From: Orthonyx spaldingii
Lineage: Eukaryota > Chordata > Aves > Passeriformes > Orthonychidae
Direction: 5' to 3'
Assembly: GCA_013397795.1 (NCBI GenBank)
Contig: VZTJ01000523.1
Coordinates: 928,303 to 992,302 of the forward strand
DNA length: 64,000 nt
A program made the translations under genes and the position numbers. The notes below the pieces were generated by a model. The model ran no database searches. It saw only the letters and a list, made by a program, of their open reading frames with translations, and was not told the origin of the DNA. Positions 37,001-49,443 of the stretch are shown here, piece by piece. Each line of letters begins with the position of its first letter. Positions within the stretch are counted from its first letter, which is position 1.

Positions 37001-40000
37001 GTAGAATGAATTACATTCCTTGTGCCCATATCCTCATGTGGCAAAACTTGAGGGCTGTTTTCTGAGTGTGTGTTTGGTATTGCCTGGGAAATATTTATCT
37101 CAGTTTTGGCATTCCGCTCCCCAGACTCCTGAGAAGTTCACCCAAACACCTCTCTGCTCTGCATCACTCTGACTGCTTCCTAAACTGTTTCTTTGTGTTT
37201 AGAGATGCTTGTGCTGTGATACACTTGTCAAAATGTTCTCAGAAAATAAGCCCCAACTCGAAATGCCTGTCAGATAATGCAAAACTGACAGTTTTAGTCA
37301 AATTAATCATGACTGATACCATTTGCCACAAGCATGAAAGCTCTCAATAACATTTTCTTCCTGGCAACAAGCAAAAAATTATTTTTTTTTTAGTTGAATT
37401 TTTTTTCCATTTGGTGGTATGACATGAACAAGGTTAGCTTCATATTTACACAAATTCTTTGTTATTTATCTCATGATCTAATTAATACTGGTGCTTAAAA
37501 TACCACACCCCTCATGACATAGAATTTTCTATTCTACTCCTAACAAGCTGAAATATGTATATATGGATAATGTATATTATATAATGTGTGTGTTAATACA
37601 TTATGCATAACATACATAGTTTCATATATGTTTCTAAATATAAATTTCCACATTTTAAAGTAACTTTGTGGGTGATCTGTAGGTGGAGGAGTGGAGTTGG
37701 GAATTTATTTTTCAAGCCTCCTATGAGATTACGGTTTAAGGCTGAGAGGGCTGTGTTCTGTAGCTGAGGCTGGGGCAGAGACACCAAACAGGAATTACTG
37801 GCAGAATTCCTGTTGGATTACAGGAGCTGTTTAGCAGAAATTCAAACAAAACATTGACTTTTGATGTGAAGGTATTACAGCAGTGCAAGAGAGAGGAAAT
37901 TTCACTGGATTCAACACTTTTAAACAAATGAAATGTGAATTCTGCCCAAAGTTCATTCTCAATTTGCTTCTGCTACACAGAAGCTACAAACCTGAGCGAT
38001 GAGCGCTCCTTGCCAAAATTGGAATATTTGTTCTGAGTAATTGAAGAGCAGATATGTTTAATGTAGTTAAATTAGTTTTGAGATCCTTCTGCGGGAAAAA
38101 TAAAAACTGGGGGGAAAGGTTTTGTTGGTTTGGGGTTTTTTTTTTAAGTTGTGTCCTGGAAGATACCGTGAAAACAGAACTTGATAAAGCCCCCAGGTGT
38201 GGAGTTACACCTGAGCTCTGCTCAGAGCTGAGGAGAGGAGCTGCAGGATTTTGAGCCTGCTGAAAGCTCCAATTCCCCGCGAGGTGCTCTGGATTTGGCC
38301 AGGCACCACCGCAGGGAGCCAGAGCTTCCATCCTGCAGCATTCCTGGGATCAGGGGCTCAGCAGCAGAGCCAGAGCTGCCTCGCAGCACCAAGGACATCT
38401 CCTGCTCACCCAGGAAGGCTCCTTGCACTAAATACAGCAGCCAAAACAATCCAAAGGCTGGCGTGCTATCAATCACACTGCTCACATCAGCCTTTTTTTG
38501 GTTGTTTTCTTTCCCCCTTTTCAAAAATAATTTTTCAGATGGGCTGTTTGCTGCATAGCTGGAGTGGCTTACCTGCCAGCTACAAGCTATTCCACGAGAA
38601 TTTCTTGTTTGTGCTTGTTGGGAGACTGGATTTATGGATCCTCCTTGCTCCACTGGGCAGCTGGGGATCTAAGGGAGAGCGACAATCCGTGGTAAGCTTG
38701 TCTTCCTTCAGCCTCTCTTAAGAGAGAGCTCTTTTGTCTTAGAGAGGATTATCATCCACAGGAATACACGGAAAAATAAATGGAGCTGCTGTCCCATGAG
38801 AGCCAGTGCAAGCCTGCCAAATTCATGATAAGTTTAATGCACGTATGGTAAAGTGTAATATAAACCCCATCAGCTGTTTAATCCTTTCAAATTCACTGTT
38901 TCAGGTCCTGGGGCAGTGTCAGTAGCTCTGGATCCGTACCCAGGATGTTTGGGCTGGGAGAGTCACAGCTGGACAGACAGAAACGAAAGGACACCTCAGT
39001 AATTGCCAAGGAGAAAAGAGGGGGTGAGCAAAATCCCGTCCTCCACACAGCCACCCCCCTTTCCATGGAATCACCAACACAGAGCTGAGTCCTGTGGCCA
39101 GGGACAGTCTGACACATCCCATTCCTCACCAGGCAGCTCCTGGAGCCTCGTTTTTGGAGCAAAAAAAATGGAATTTTGCTGTTTCCTTGCTGAGGGGCTG
39201 GGCCAGGTCTGACACGAGGAGGTTTTATGGGGCAGTAACAGCTTTTAGAGGAGAGAAAGGCTGAGGGAACCTTTCCCCTTGCACACCAAGGCGGGTGGAT
39301 TGTGTCTTGGGGTAACATTTGCATTTCATTACTTGAATAAATTAATGTTTTAAAGCAAACGCCCAAGGATATTGCAATTATTTTGCAATTTATGCATTTA
39401 TTCAATACCTGTAAGAAAACTCCTCTTAAAGACAGGAGGTAATCTGGGGTAAATGTCAATTACTGCTGGGTTGTGTTAGGTCTATAGTTGATGCATTTGT
39501 AAGACATTTTAATATTTAACGTTTGAAAACTTAGACTGCCAGATTTTTAATGGTGCTGCTGCTGGTTCAGCTGTTTTCCTGTCTTCAAAAATTAAAAACA
39601 TTTCAATATTTAAAATAACTATACTGCTCACTTCAAGGCATATGTTGCTGCATATGTTTGCAGCTCTGTTTTCGTGAATGTGTAAGGTTTTTTGGCATAT
39701 ATTGGTATTTCGTTCTGAACCTGGGGGAATTAATGTTTAGAGTCACTGTTTGAATTCATTTTAGGTTTGATTGTTAAGAGCTCCTCTGGGAACAGGGGAA
39801 GGAATCCCAAGGAGGTATAAACGGAAACAAAGGTAGGAGAAGAAAGGAAGGCAGATGGTGGCAACAATGGCATATCTTTTTTTAGGTTATTGATTTAGTA
39901 CAAAGGAGACTGAGTTATAAATCCTTTATACACTCCATACTCATTTTCAGTGATAGAAATACCACATTTTCACATTTACAAAATACATGTTGAGCCCTGA

Positions 40001-43000
40001 AATTTAGCTAATAAAAACCCCTGAGTTAAATTATGAAATAATTAATTAATGCAACTAAAACCCTCTCTCATGGTCTTATAAAGGATTGACAGTCTCAAAC
40101 TCCATCAACCTGCAAATTAAACTGAAAGTTTTTCTGCACCTGCAGAAAACTGGTGGTGCCTTTGAGAGATCTTGGATTATTTTTATTAATTTATTTATTT
40201 ATTTTCTGTGACTTGCTATCCAATTTATTCTGTTTCTGTGCTTGAAATGTGTGGGTTTTTCTTTCCCAAAGGAGCAGTAGTTAAGAAGCTCAGAAAGGAC
40301 AAAAACTGAGAGTGGCTAATGGTGAAGTTGTAAGCACTGAATGAACAGGTTTGTTTTTCCCCGGGCTCCAGGGTTCTGTCACCTGTTACATTTTGGTCAG
40401 CAGCACTAAACCAAATGTTAACCATGTCACATTTGACAAAAACCAAATTATCAGTGCACCTAACAGTTTATGTAATAAATGTTTGCACCCTGTTTTCCAA
40501 GTAACCTGCCATGGAATCCCTGCTCTGAGGAGAAAGTGCCCTGTGTTTATTTCAGTGGGGACTTTTTTTCTTCTCAAGTCTCTGCAGAACAGAATTAAAA
40601 TTTAGCACATGTACATTTAGCAAAAATATTTTGATGTCAATGTGTCACTCAACGTTCCTTCCCTGTTAACCGTGAAATATTTTTTTCCGAGTTGCATCTC
40701 TAGATAAAAGGGAAGAGCTCAGCTTTTGGCATTCAGAAAACAGATTTCAGTTTTATTTTTGCAAGCCACATAAATGAATGAATTCCATTTTCCACAGCTA
40801 CATCTCTGTTCTGACAGGCAGAAAAGCTGTACCTTTGTGGGTTACGTTTTCCCCAGGTGCTGCCTGTTCAATCACAGGAACTCATTCCTGAAGTTGATAT
40901 AGAGTGGGAATTAATACAAAATAGGTCCATTTCCTATTAAATGCCTTATTCTGGCAGAAGAATATTTTCATCTCCAAATCACAGCAGAAATAATTAAAAT
41001 TCAAGGCATTAATTATACTTTAATTAAGCCAAACCATATTTCATAGGGTTGTTTTGGCAGTCTGAGGAAGACTCTGTCTCCTCAACAGCTCGTGAGGTGC
41101 TTATGACAAATTATAAAGTCACTGAAGCCAAGCAGAATTGTTCCAGTCAATTAAGTGTGTCTGGGAAAGGATATCTCCAGTATGTAAAGAGGGAAAAATA
41201 TAGTGGTATTTTAGTTTTCCAGACATACACCTTAAATTGGTTATTTTTTCTCTCCATGCAATTTTAAGAAGTCCACAGGTTTTGGTTTGGCCAGTAATTC
41301 CATTAACCTGTTAGGTAATAGTGACACATCCACTGATCTGTTAATTTAGATTTCTCTAAACGATGAGGTTCGAAATGCTGCTTCTCTGTATGAGAAAATG
41401 AGTTTAAAAGCAGAGAATGTGTTAAGACTTATGGCACACAATGCTTAGAACTTACTGGGCCTCTATTTTATTCCTCTTTGTCTTCATTGTTGTCTTCCTA
41501 AACGTTTTTGTACCCAAACATAGATGTGATCTATAAACGTGTGTGGTTTTGTGGTTAGCATTGGAATGATAAGTTTCTTTATATCCTCAAAAATATTAGC
41601 TGGAGTTGGTTTTTTTTTTTTTTTTTGGCAGGGGGGGAGGAGGCGTTTTGGTTATTTGGGATTTTACGAGGATTTTTTTTACAGAATGTAGGCAGTTGTT
41701 GACTGCAAAGCTTTCTTCTTACTCTGGGCCACATTACACAGCAGACAATTTTCTGTGACTGGGATGTGCTGCAAGGAGGTGACAGGAACTGCAGCTTCCT
41801 CAATCCTCACCTCCACATCCTAAAACCTACACTTTGGTGAGAAAAAGACACAAATATATGAATTAACTGTTGGGGTTTGTACTCTTTGATGGGTTTTGAT
41901 CTTTGTTTTTAAAAGCCTCCAGTCCTCTTTGCTGTACAAATAGCAGTGGGCACAGTGAGCACACCTGGGTGTGGCTGCTGAGAACTTCGAGGCAGTAGTG
42001 CAGCATTGAACATCTTTTCCACAGGTTTAATTAATTGTAGGCAAGACTTGGGACCTGGCAGCTCTCTGACTTCTCTCTCTGCTGAAATCAGTGAGGTGAG
42101 TAACTAATACTCCTGGGACTGCTCAAGGGAATGACTTTCTCTTGCACAGTAAAAAAATTCAATGTTAGCAAGGCAAACACTAAAATGGGCAGGTGATACA
42201 GAAATGTGTGAAGTGTGCAAAGTATTGACAAGGTCAATACTTCATTGATCAGGTCACGCTGAAAACCTGAGTTGGAAGAATGTGTTTAACTCTGGAAAAC
42301 AGGAATAAGTCTGTATTTGAGTCAGCGTGGAGCTGTTGGGGTATGTCCAGCACATTTCAGCTCTTTCTCTGTGGTGACAGGGAAGTTACTGAGCTCAGTT
42401 TTTTATAAATACCTCTGTTAGTCCTGTGGATGATGCTTCCTGTAAATGAGCTTTTCTTGGGAAACAGAACTGGGCACTGCCAAAGGTGTTCCTTAACAGA
42501 TTGGCATGGATATTTTGTCACTCTATATAAAATGTTTTTAAGGCATGTCAGCCACATTTACAGCCTGAGGTAACTTGTGTAGCTGTTCAAGTTACAGCTG
42601 AATTTAGTCTTTAGTTCATGAGCAGGGTCCAGATTGGATCCACATCAGGGATTCTCCTGTAGCTGCATCGGAATAAATCCTGGGATTAAGTCCTGCTGCA
42701 AAAAGGACACGTGGTTTAGCAGAGTGTTTGTCACAGCTCACTAAACCCCTCCTGTGCTTAAAACTTCCAAGAAATTTCTAATGAACATTTGTGTACAAGT
42801 TCATTAGAAACTTTGTGTGGCGTATGACAATGGCAGCAGAGGGATTTGAGCAGTGATGCTCAGCAATATGAAAGATCCCACTTTATTTCATTGTAATCTT
42901 TCATAATAGTCTCAGTTATTTCCCAAGTTTCTCATACCTGGAAGTACTTAATGAGTAAGTCTTGGCTCTGTTCAATGGAACTGAGCTTTTTAAGTGGGAA

Positions 43001-43334
43001 TTGCACAAAAGGAGCAAATTGAAGTAGAGCTTAGGGTTCTGATATGCTTTTTATTCTGTGCTATTGGCATGAACCTGCCATGCTGTTGAACTTGATTCAG
43101 TCCATTTGTATGAGACCCTTATTCTTAGTTTAAAAAAAATCTATTTTTATTTTTCGAAAGGAATTGATTAGCTGAGAAAGATCAACACCTGCTTTTCAAA
43201 TTGATCAATGATTTAACCTGTTATAAATTTTCTGCAATTATACAGCATGGAAATATCATTATATTACATCATGTAAACACCTTCTAAGTGTCATTCCATC
43301 CTGCTTTGCTAATTTCAGTAGGGTTGGTGAACAT
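34041..43334. other. Intergenic or intronic sequence with a G+C-richer patch
   Basis: This is mostly unique DNA. A G+C-richer patch near 38150-39300 contains frames of 143-188 codons on both strands that overlap each other, a pattern typical of low stop-codon density rather than coding. A 149-codon minus-strand frame at 36451-36900 is unassigned. There is an inverted repeat at 42775. Confidence 0.5.
42775..42810. repeat. Perfect 12-base inverted repeat
   Basis: Arms 'tttctaatgaac' (42775-42786) and 'gttcattagaaa' (42799-42810) are exact reverse complements with a 12-base loop. No transposon terminal sequence or flanking duplication was seen. Confidence 0.88.
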
Positions 43335-43540
43335 TTAGAATCACAGCAATCATTAAGGTTGGAAAAGGCTTCCAAAATTGAGTCCAGCCTTTAAATACCC
43401 ACTAAACCACATTGTGAAGGGCCACATCTACTCATTGTTTAAACACATCCAGGGTAGTGACTCCAGCACTGTCCTGGTCAGCCTGTTCACTGCTTAACCA
43501 CTCTTCTAGTGAAGGGATTTTTCCTAATACCCAACCTGTT
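43335..43540 (-). mobile_element. CR1 LINE 3' end, antisense (second subfamily type)
   Basis: The plus strand reads 'ttagaatcacagcaatcattaaggttggaaaaggcttcc', then 'cccactaaaccacattgtgaagggccacatctac', 'catccagggtagtgactccagcactgtcctggtcagcctgttc', and 'agtgaagggatttttcctaatacccaacct'. This is the variant of antisense CR1 with the 'cactaaaccat...gccacatctac' block, distinct from the copy at 33802. It is 5'-truncated near 43540. Confidence 0.82.
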
Positions 43541-46469
43541 TGTGTTGGGTGTGTTCTGAGTCCCAGATTCTTCCTTCCCGCGGGGCAGATTTAAAACTAC
43601 CCAGTCTGAAAGTCCTGGTTATGGAAAATTCTCACAAGCTCTGAAATATTACTAGAGAGAAAATCAAAATTGATTGAATAGATGTTAAGAGTTTTGAACA
43701 AAGCTTTGAATCACGAAGGGTAATTAAAGGGATGAACTTTTAAATCTAATATTTTGTGGCTTAATATGCTATTGCTTTCTGAAACTCTTTCACAAAGTTC
43801 TCAGAATTGTTTCTCTGCTGGACATAGCTCCATGTTTATCCCTGACTTTTAACAACTTTTTCTTTAATTCTGTTGCCCGTACAGTGGAAACAGACTTTGT
43901 GGATTAATTTAGTTCTAGGCTACTTTTCCTGCTCAAGTCCTGTTCTGTTTTCCCTTCAAACTCTCAAATCTCCTATTTAAGCCATGTAGTGAACACAAAA
44001 CTTTCCATGAAAGAAAATGTTCGAGGTTGCTCTTTGAGGAAATATTGAACTGAGGGTTAAAGGGGAATCCTCCAAAAGGAAATGCAGACGGGGTGTGAGT
44101 GGTTTGGCCACGTGCAAACAGAGAAAAGGTTATTTTAGAGTGAAAACCTTGCCAAGGCGTGTGTGAGTGTGTGAGCAGGACTGCAGTGCCTCCTTGGATA
44201 TGGCTCAGAGAGCTGTTTCTGTTTGATTAGACAGGAAGATTGTGACACGGTCATGGCATGTGCCCCAGAATAACAGGAGTTGGGAGCAAATTGCAGTGAG
44301 TATTAGACCTGTTGCAGAAGGGAAGAGAAGAATTTGAAATTACTTAATTTTTTAATTAGAAAATAACTTTTTTCCCCTGCTTCTTATAGTGTATGAATCT
44401 TTACTATTTCTTATTTCATTATTTCAGCCCTTTCCTCCCTCCTGGAACTGGTTGTCCCCAGTTGCTTTGTTTCATGGCCAAAGATAAAAACCTGTGAAGT
44501 CAGCAAAGCCTGTTAAATAAGCTGTCAAAACTCGAACCGTTTCATACCTCGGAGCTCAGTAAGGAAGACAGTTTTATACAACTTAAAATTAAAGTCTTTC
44601 AGTTTCACCTTGTTGGAAAGCCTGGAGATAGACTGCACAGAGCTCCTGTTCATTAAGATGCACCTGTAGGCGATCCAATTTCTGTAAGAAATGGTGAAGG
44701 AAACATCACAGTCACAGCAAAGCTGCCATGATAAAAGGCAGGGCTTTGTTCTTCAAGAACAAGTTTTAAATTAAAATGAAAAGATTGTAAATGGGGTTCA
44801 CAGTGTTAGAGCAGGATTTGGGTAGATCCGTGTCAGACACCTCTCGATGTGGTGGAGAAGCCTGAGTTTGAGAAATGTGAGAAAATAGCACTTTGAGTGA
44901 AAACTCGAGTACTTCAGAGCAAGTGTTCCACTTGCTATCTCTGCAGTTCTAGCAAGGGCTCCCTTCTGAAGTCTGACTAAAGGCAACTTTTTATTTGATG
45001 AGAGTTTCGTGTTAATTCAATTACTTGCGTGAGCTGCATTTCATTTGCACACATGACGGTGTGAGAACTGACTGAAAGGTACAAGAATTGAATACTGGGT
45101 CTAAGTGGGAGCAGCAGGTTTTATATTTCAGTAGGAATAGTTTCATCTTAAAGCTGAAAGCGCTAACCATCAGTTTTCCCTAAAAATTCAGCTATTGGAA
45201 CCTAACCTTGTTCACAGGAAAGTCAAAGGGCAAACCAAGAATATGGCTTTTATTTACATATTTGATTCGAGCAAGTTTGCTTAAATGCCTCCAAGCCAGA
45301 GAATATTAACATGGAAACTGAGAATATTAACAAAGGAGACTTTTTAAATAATCAAGTGCTAGTAAAAGCCCTATCACTTTGAACTGTGATCACTGTACCA
45401 GTCTGTCTTTGCTGAAGCACTAATGAGTACTGACATCTTAGAAAAGATCTCATTATAGAGCAGGGATTCCTTGCAGAAGTTTTGACGTTTTTAAATACAA
45501 ATAATATCATTTGGGGTAAAAACGCAAAGGGTAATGACTTCTTCAAAACAAATGTCTAAATAGAAGTTGACATTGATGTTTAGGAAAGATGCCTAAAAGG
45601 AAAGAAATTTGCTGTTGACTGCTTGTGGGAATTTCAGTAGAGAGTAAGGGAAAAAGCTGGAAAAGAACTAATGAATGTGAACCCCTTGGAGGGGAACAAC
45701 TCAACGTTCTAGAATGCCCCAGAACAAAACCAATTCTACTTGGCTGTTCTAAGATGCTTCCAAAATCACTTGGTAGTGAATTTAGACAGCCTTCAGTCCC
45801 ATATGTGGCATCATAGCACTGAAAACAACTCTCTCTCTGTAGTCCTAAAAAGTACCTAGATGCCAGTTTTAGCCATCCTTAAAACATGCTCAAATATGGC
45901 AGAATGTTTTGCAAGGAAAGGCCTAGGTAGGTTTTTTTTTTATCATTAATAGCAGGAACTGATTAAAGGTTGGATTTTCGACGGAAATACATTTATCTGA
46001 TGTTGCATCTGAGGTGGGAAGAATCATAGTGTGACTGATGAGCAGCATTGAAAGTCTTATCTTTGTCCTATAACCAGAGGAGCCAAGCTACAACTCTTCA
46101 TTTCCCATTCCTTATCTGCTCTCATCTGTCATGCATCACAGTTTCTGATTGATTACTCATTTTAGCCTTACATTAAACATGCACACAAGCACCAATAATT
46201 ATTGAATCTCTGTGTTTGCAGCTCCTGCTGCCTCTTTGCAAGTGTCTCACCAGGATGTTTCCTGATCTGCACATCCTCTTGTGATATGTGATAACAAGGA
46301 AAGTACATAAGAGCAAAAATAATTGGCTAAAGTGCAAAATGAGGTAGGAGTGAAAGCTCGTCTTTAACCTTGAAGGAATTTATTAGTAGTTACATAAGTC
46401 TTGGAGGCTGGAACTCTGCTGTCCTGCATATTTATAACATCTGGGAAAAGGATTTGAATTATAAAATGT

Positions 46470-46712
46470 TAACATTTCCTGATGATGCTGAGCAGCAGAT
46501 TGTCACACCCAGGCCCTGGCAGTGAAGCATTGTAGATTGGAACAAAAAGCCAGCAAAGTTCAGTAACTGGGCAATAAAAAGGCCCCTGGGATTCAAAACA
46601 GAGAAATGTCAAATTCTGCCCTGGTGGAACGATGGGCCCTGAGTCGTGTGTTGCCGCCCAGGAGAGGGATCCTGGGTTATGATCATAACCTCATGAAAAT
46701 GCAAAAATTACC
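46470..46712 (+). mobile_element. Probable diverged CR1 internal fragment
   Basis: 'tttcctgatgatgctgagcag' resembles the CR1 'gctgatgatgc' block. It is followed by 'ttcaaaacagagaaatgtcaaattctgccctggtgg' (compare 'ttcaacaaagggaaatgcaaagtcctgc') and by 'gagagggatcctgggttatgatcataa'. This is the part of CR1 ORF2 upstream of the common 3' fragments. All frames are broken. Confidence 0.48.
46675..46690. repeat. Perfect 16-base palindrome
   Basis: 'ggttatgatcataacc' is its own reverse complement. It sits inside the probable CR1 fragment and includes a tgatca core, so it may be a by-product of mutation in an old repeat. Confidence 0.9.
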
Positions 46713-47588
46713 CACCCCCAAAAATATTAACTCTGGGGATGTTCAGCTGTGTTTGCTCTGCTGTTGCAGGATTTCCTGATTTCTGGTTGTGGTCACTGAG
46801 AGAAGAAAGCTTTGGTGACCCAAGTGCCCACCCTCCAGTGGCACACCCAGCTCTGCAGTCACTCACTGCCCTGGAGATTAAATACAACAAGAACTGTGAG
46901 CAGGCCAGCATGAGACAAATGGAAAAGAGTGTAAGAACACAAGGAAATGAGCAAGTCTTTCATTTCTATCTAATATCAGACTGAATTTGTGGAGTGAAAA
47001 GAGGAACTCACACCAGATTTCTCTGTGCAGAGTGCTTGGTTTAACAACCAAAAAGAAAAAAAAAACAAACACACGTTGAATTATTGTCTAAAAAATGGAC
47101 CTTGTTGTTCTGAAATCCCTGGGTGCAAGCCATGTACGTCTTATAAATGCACACTCTGGCAAATAAAAATTAGATCAAACATAAGGATTTATGCACAACC
47201 TCAATAATATGTATTAAAGCAAGAAATGAGTTGTATGTAACATTAAAAAAAAACACAAAACACAGTAAAGGAAATATCACAGATTTCTTTATTTTTTAAA
47301 TCTTTCCCTATTTGACTTCAGAAATAGCCTTTATATTTCATTTTCTAGTTATATTGACACCGTTCCAGCCAACAAACCCGAATGATACAGAAGGATGGCA
47401 AATGGAATAGCTTGGAGCACTCATGGAAGAATTCCTGTTATTTTTATGCCTTTCAGCTGAGTTCAAAGATTAGGGCTGTAAGCACAGCTAAAATGTATCA
47501 AGTGGTAGGAAATTAATCATGAATGTTCTTTAAGTAGAGACTGTTAAACTTCAGCATTTTTTTAATATAGAACAAACCGTAATGAAAA

Positions 47589-47631
47589 TTATTATCATTT
47601 ATTATTATTATCAATTATTATTATCATTATA
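47589..47631. repeat. Imperfect (ATT)n microsatellite
   Basis: ATT/ATC triplets run from 47589 to 47631, interrupted by 'cattt' and 'caatt'. Shorter ATT runs also occur at 7079-7094 and 31604-31618. Confidence 0.8.
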
Positions 47632-49335
47632 GATGCCAACAAAAGAAAGACCTTCAAAGGACATGAAAAGAGTCATGGCTGTGACACATTTCTGTGGGTT
47701 TGTCTGAGAAAATGAGAGCCTTTTTTTGCTTTTCAGGAATAGAAACCCATTGGTCCCCCACGGAAGTAAAAGCAGATAGGATTTTGGAGGCACCATTTTT
47801 ACCCTGAGAGTTTTTTAAGTTAAATTTAGTTTTCAGTTTAGGTTCTGAGCATCATCTGTGGTTTATATGCAAGTCAGCCTTGGTCAAACCCCTTAGGACT
47901 AAGATTTTATTGATCTTCCTGACAGATGTCCTCTACTCTAGGGTGAATTGCTGCTTAAGCAATAAATACTTTAAAAAATATATTCCCCACAGTGAGGGAA
48001 GAGTGATTAAGATGAAAAAACTCAACAGCTATTGTCAGAATTTGCAAGCTTTTGTTGCTATGGCTGTAATTAAAATCCTGAATGACAATCAAGCTTTTAG
48101 GCCAACTCATGCCATCCATTAAAAAACAAATACCAATTTACTCCCAAAAATTGTCTTCAGCACATTTTGTTGTTTATCAAAACAAATACTCATGTAAATA
48201 CTGTCTTGATTTTGTTAATTATATTCCCACCAATACACCAGAGACTATTCTTTCAGAATATTAATTTCTTTATGTAAATTAGGAAGGGAGTTTAGAAATA
48301 ATGCTGCTGTTGCAAACCATTTATCTGTCCTGTGATGGAATGAGATCCAATTTCAGCCAATTGCAGGATGATAATTGTGGTTACTGTTGTCATTAGATTC
48401 GTTAGAAGGGAATAGGGTTTGTAGCTCGTGGCTTGCAAGACTGGTATTTTCAAATGGAAAATTTTTGTGTGGACCTTGTTCAAGAAATACTTAAAATTTT
48501 CAATCAGAACCAATTCCCATTCTTGCTCCCAGCAGCCCTGTGCTCACAGGGCGATTATTGTGCTTGTCATGCCCTTTCCCATTCACCAGACAAAGAGTTT
48601 CTGGATTTTTTCATACCAGAATGGAGAGGTGATAAAAACACAGTTGAGGGAACAGGTTTTTTGCTCTCTGATAAATAGTTTTTATTCCAACACTGGGGCT
48701 CTCTGTGGGCATTCATCTCACGGGCATATGGGCTGGCATCTGTTTAGCCCATGAAATTTGAAACAGTGAGGGAACTATTCCAGGATCAAAGGGGAATAGT
48801 GCTCAATAAGTTGTAGAGAAGTTGTTGCCAGCTTTGGACTTTGTTCCAACATAGTGGTGAGGTTTGTTGTACAAGAATTTGGTGCAAAGTCTGTCAAATG
48901 AAACTTTTTTGTTTGAAGTGCCTATATCACAGATCAGTGCAATCGATGCAGAAATAACTCTGTGAAGTTGCTTAGCAAAAATTGGAGGAAGCAGAAAATT
49001 CTCCCAAACAGCTGTCAGAACGCTGTCATGGAGCCTTTAGGGAGAGGGAGCTTGGGCAACAACGACTGCAAGAAGCGCAAAGAAACTCGAGCTGCTGAAG
49101 AGGAACACACTTCTATTTGTCTTCAAAACCAGCCCAGGCTGGGGGAGGTACAGAAACCCTGTCAGCTACACACAGGCAGGAGCATGTTTTGGGAAAAAAC
49201 CACTAATTCTGTGTGATGGGAATGAACTCTCTGCGCAGGGCAGGGACGGGATGCGGGGAACCACGGGACACCCGGTGATGGTTTCACAAATGCGTCGCCG
49301 TTTCCTGGGTCTGCCTTGTGTGTCACAAAGACATT

Positions 49336-49443
49336 AAATTTTTGGTTTCTAAACAAACAGTTTTCCAAACCCTTTAAACATAAGCTAACAAATTTTTGGT
49401 TTCTAAACAAACAGTTTTCCAAACCCTTTAAACATAAGCTAAC
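49336..49443. repeat. Perfect 54-base tandem duplication
   Basis: The unit beginning 'aaatttttggtttctaaaca' and ending 'aaacataagctaac' occurs twice head to tail (49336-49389 and 49390-49443) with no difference that I can see. Because 54 is a multiple of three, the minus-strand frame across it repeats an 18-residue block (VSLCLKGLENCLFRNQKF) without interruption. That frame has no other coding support. Complete identity points to a recent event. Confidence 0.95.
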
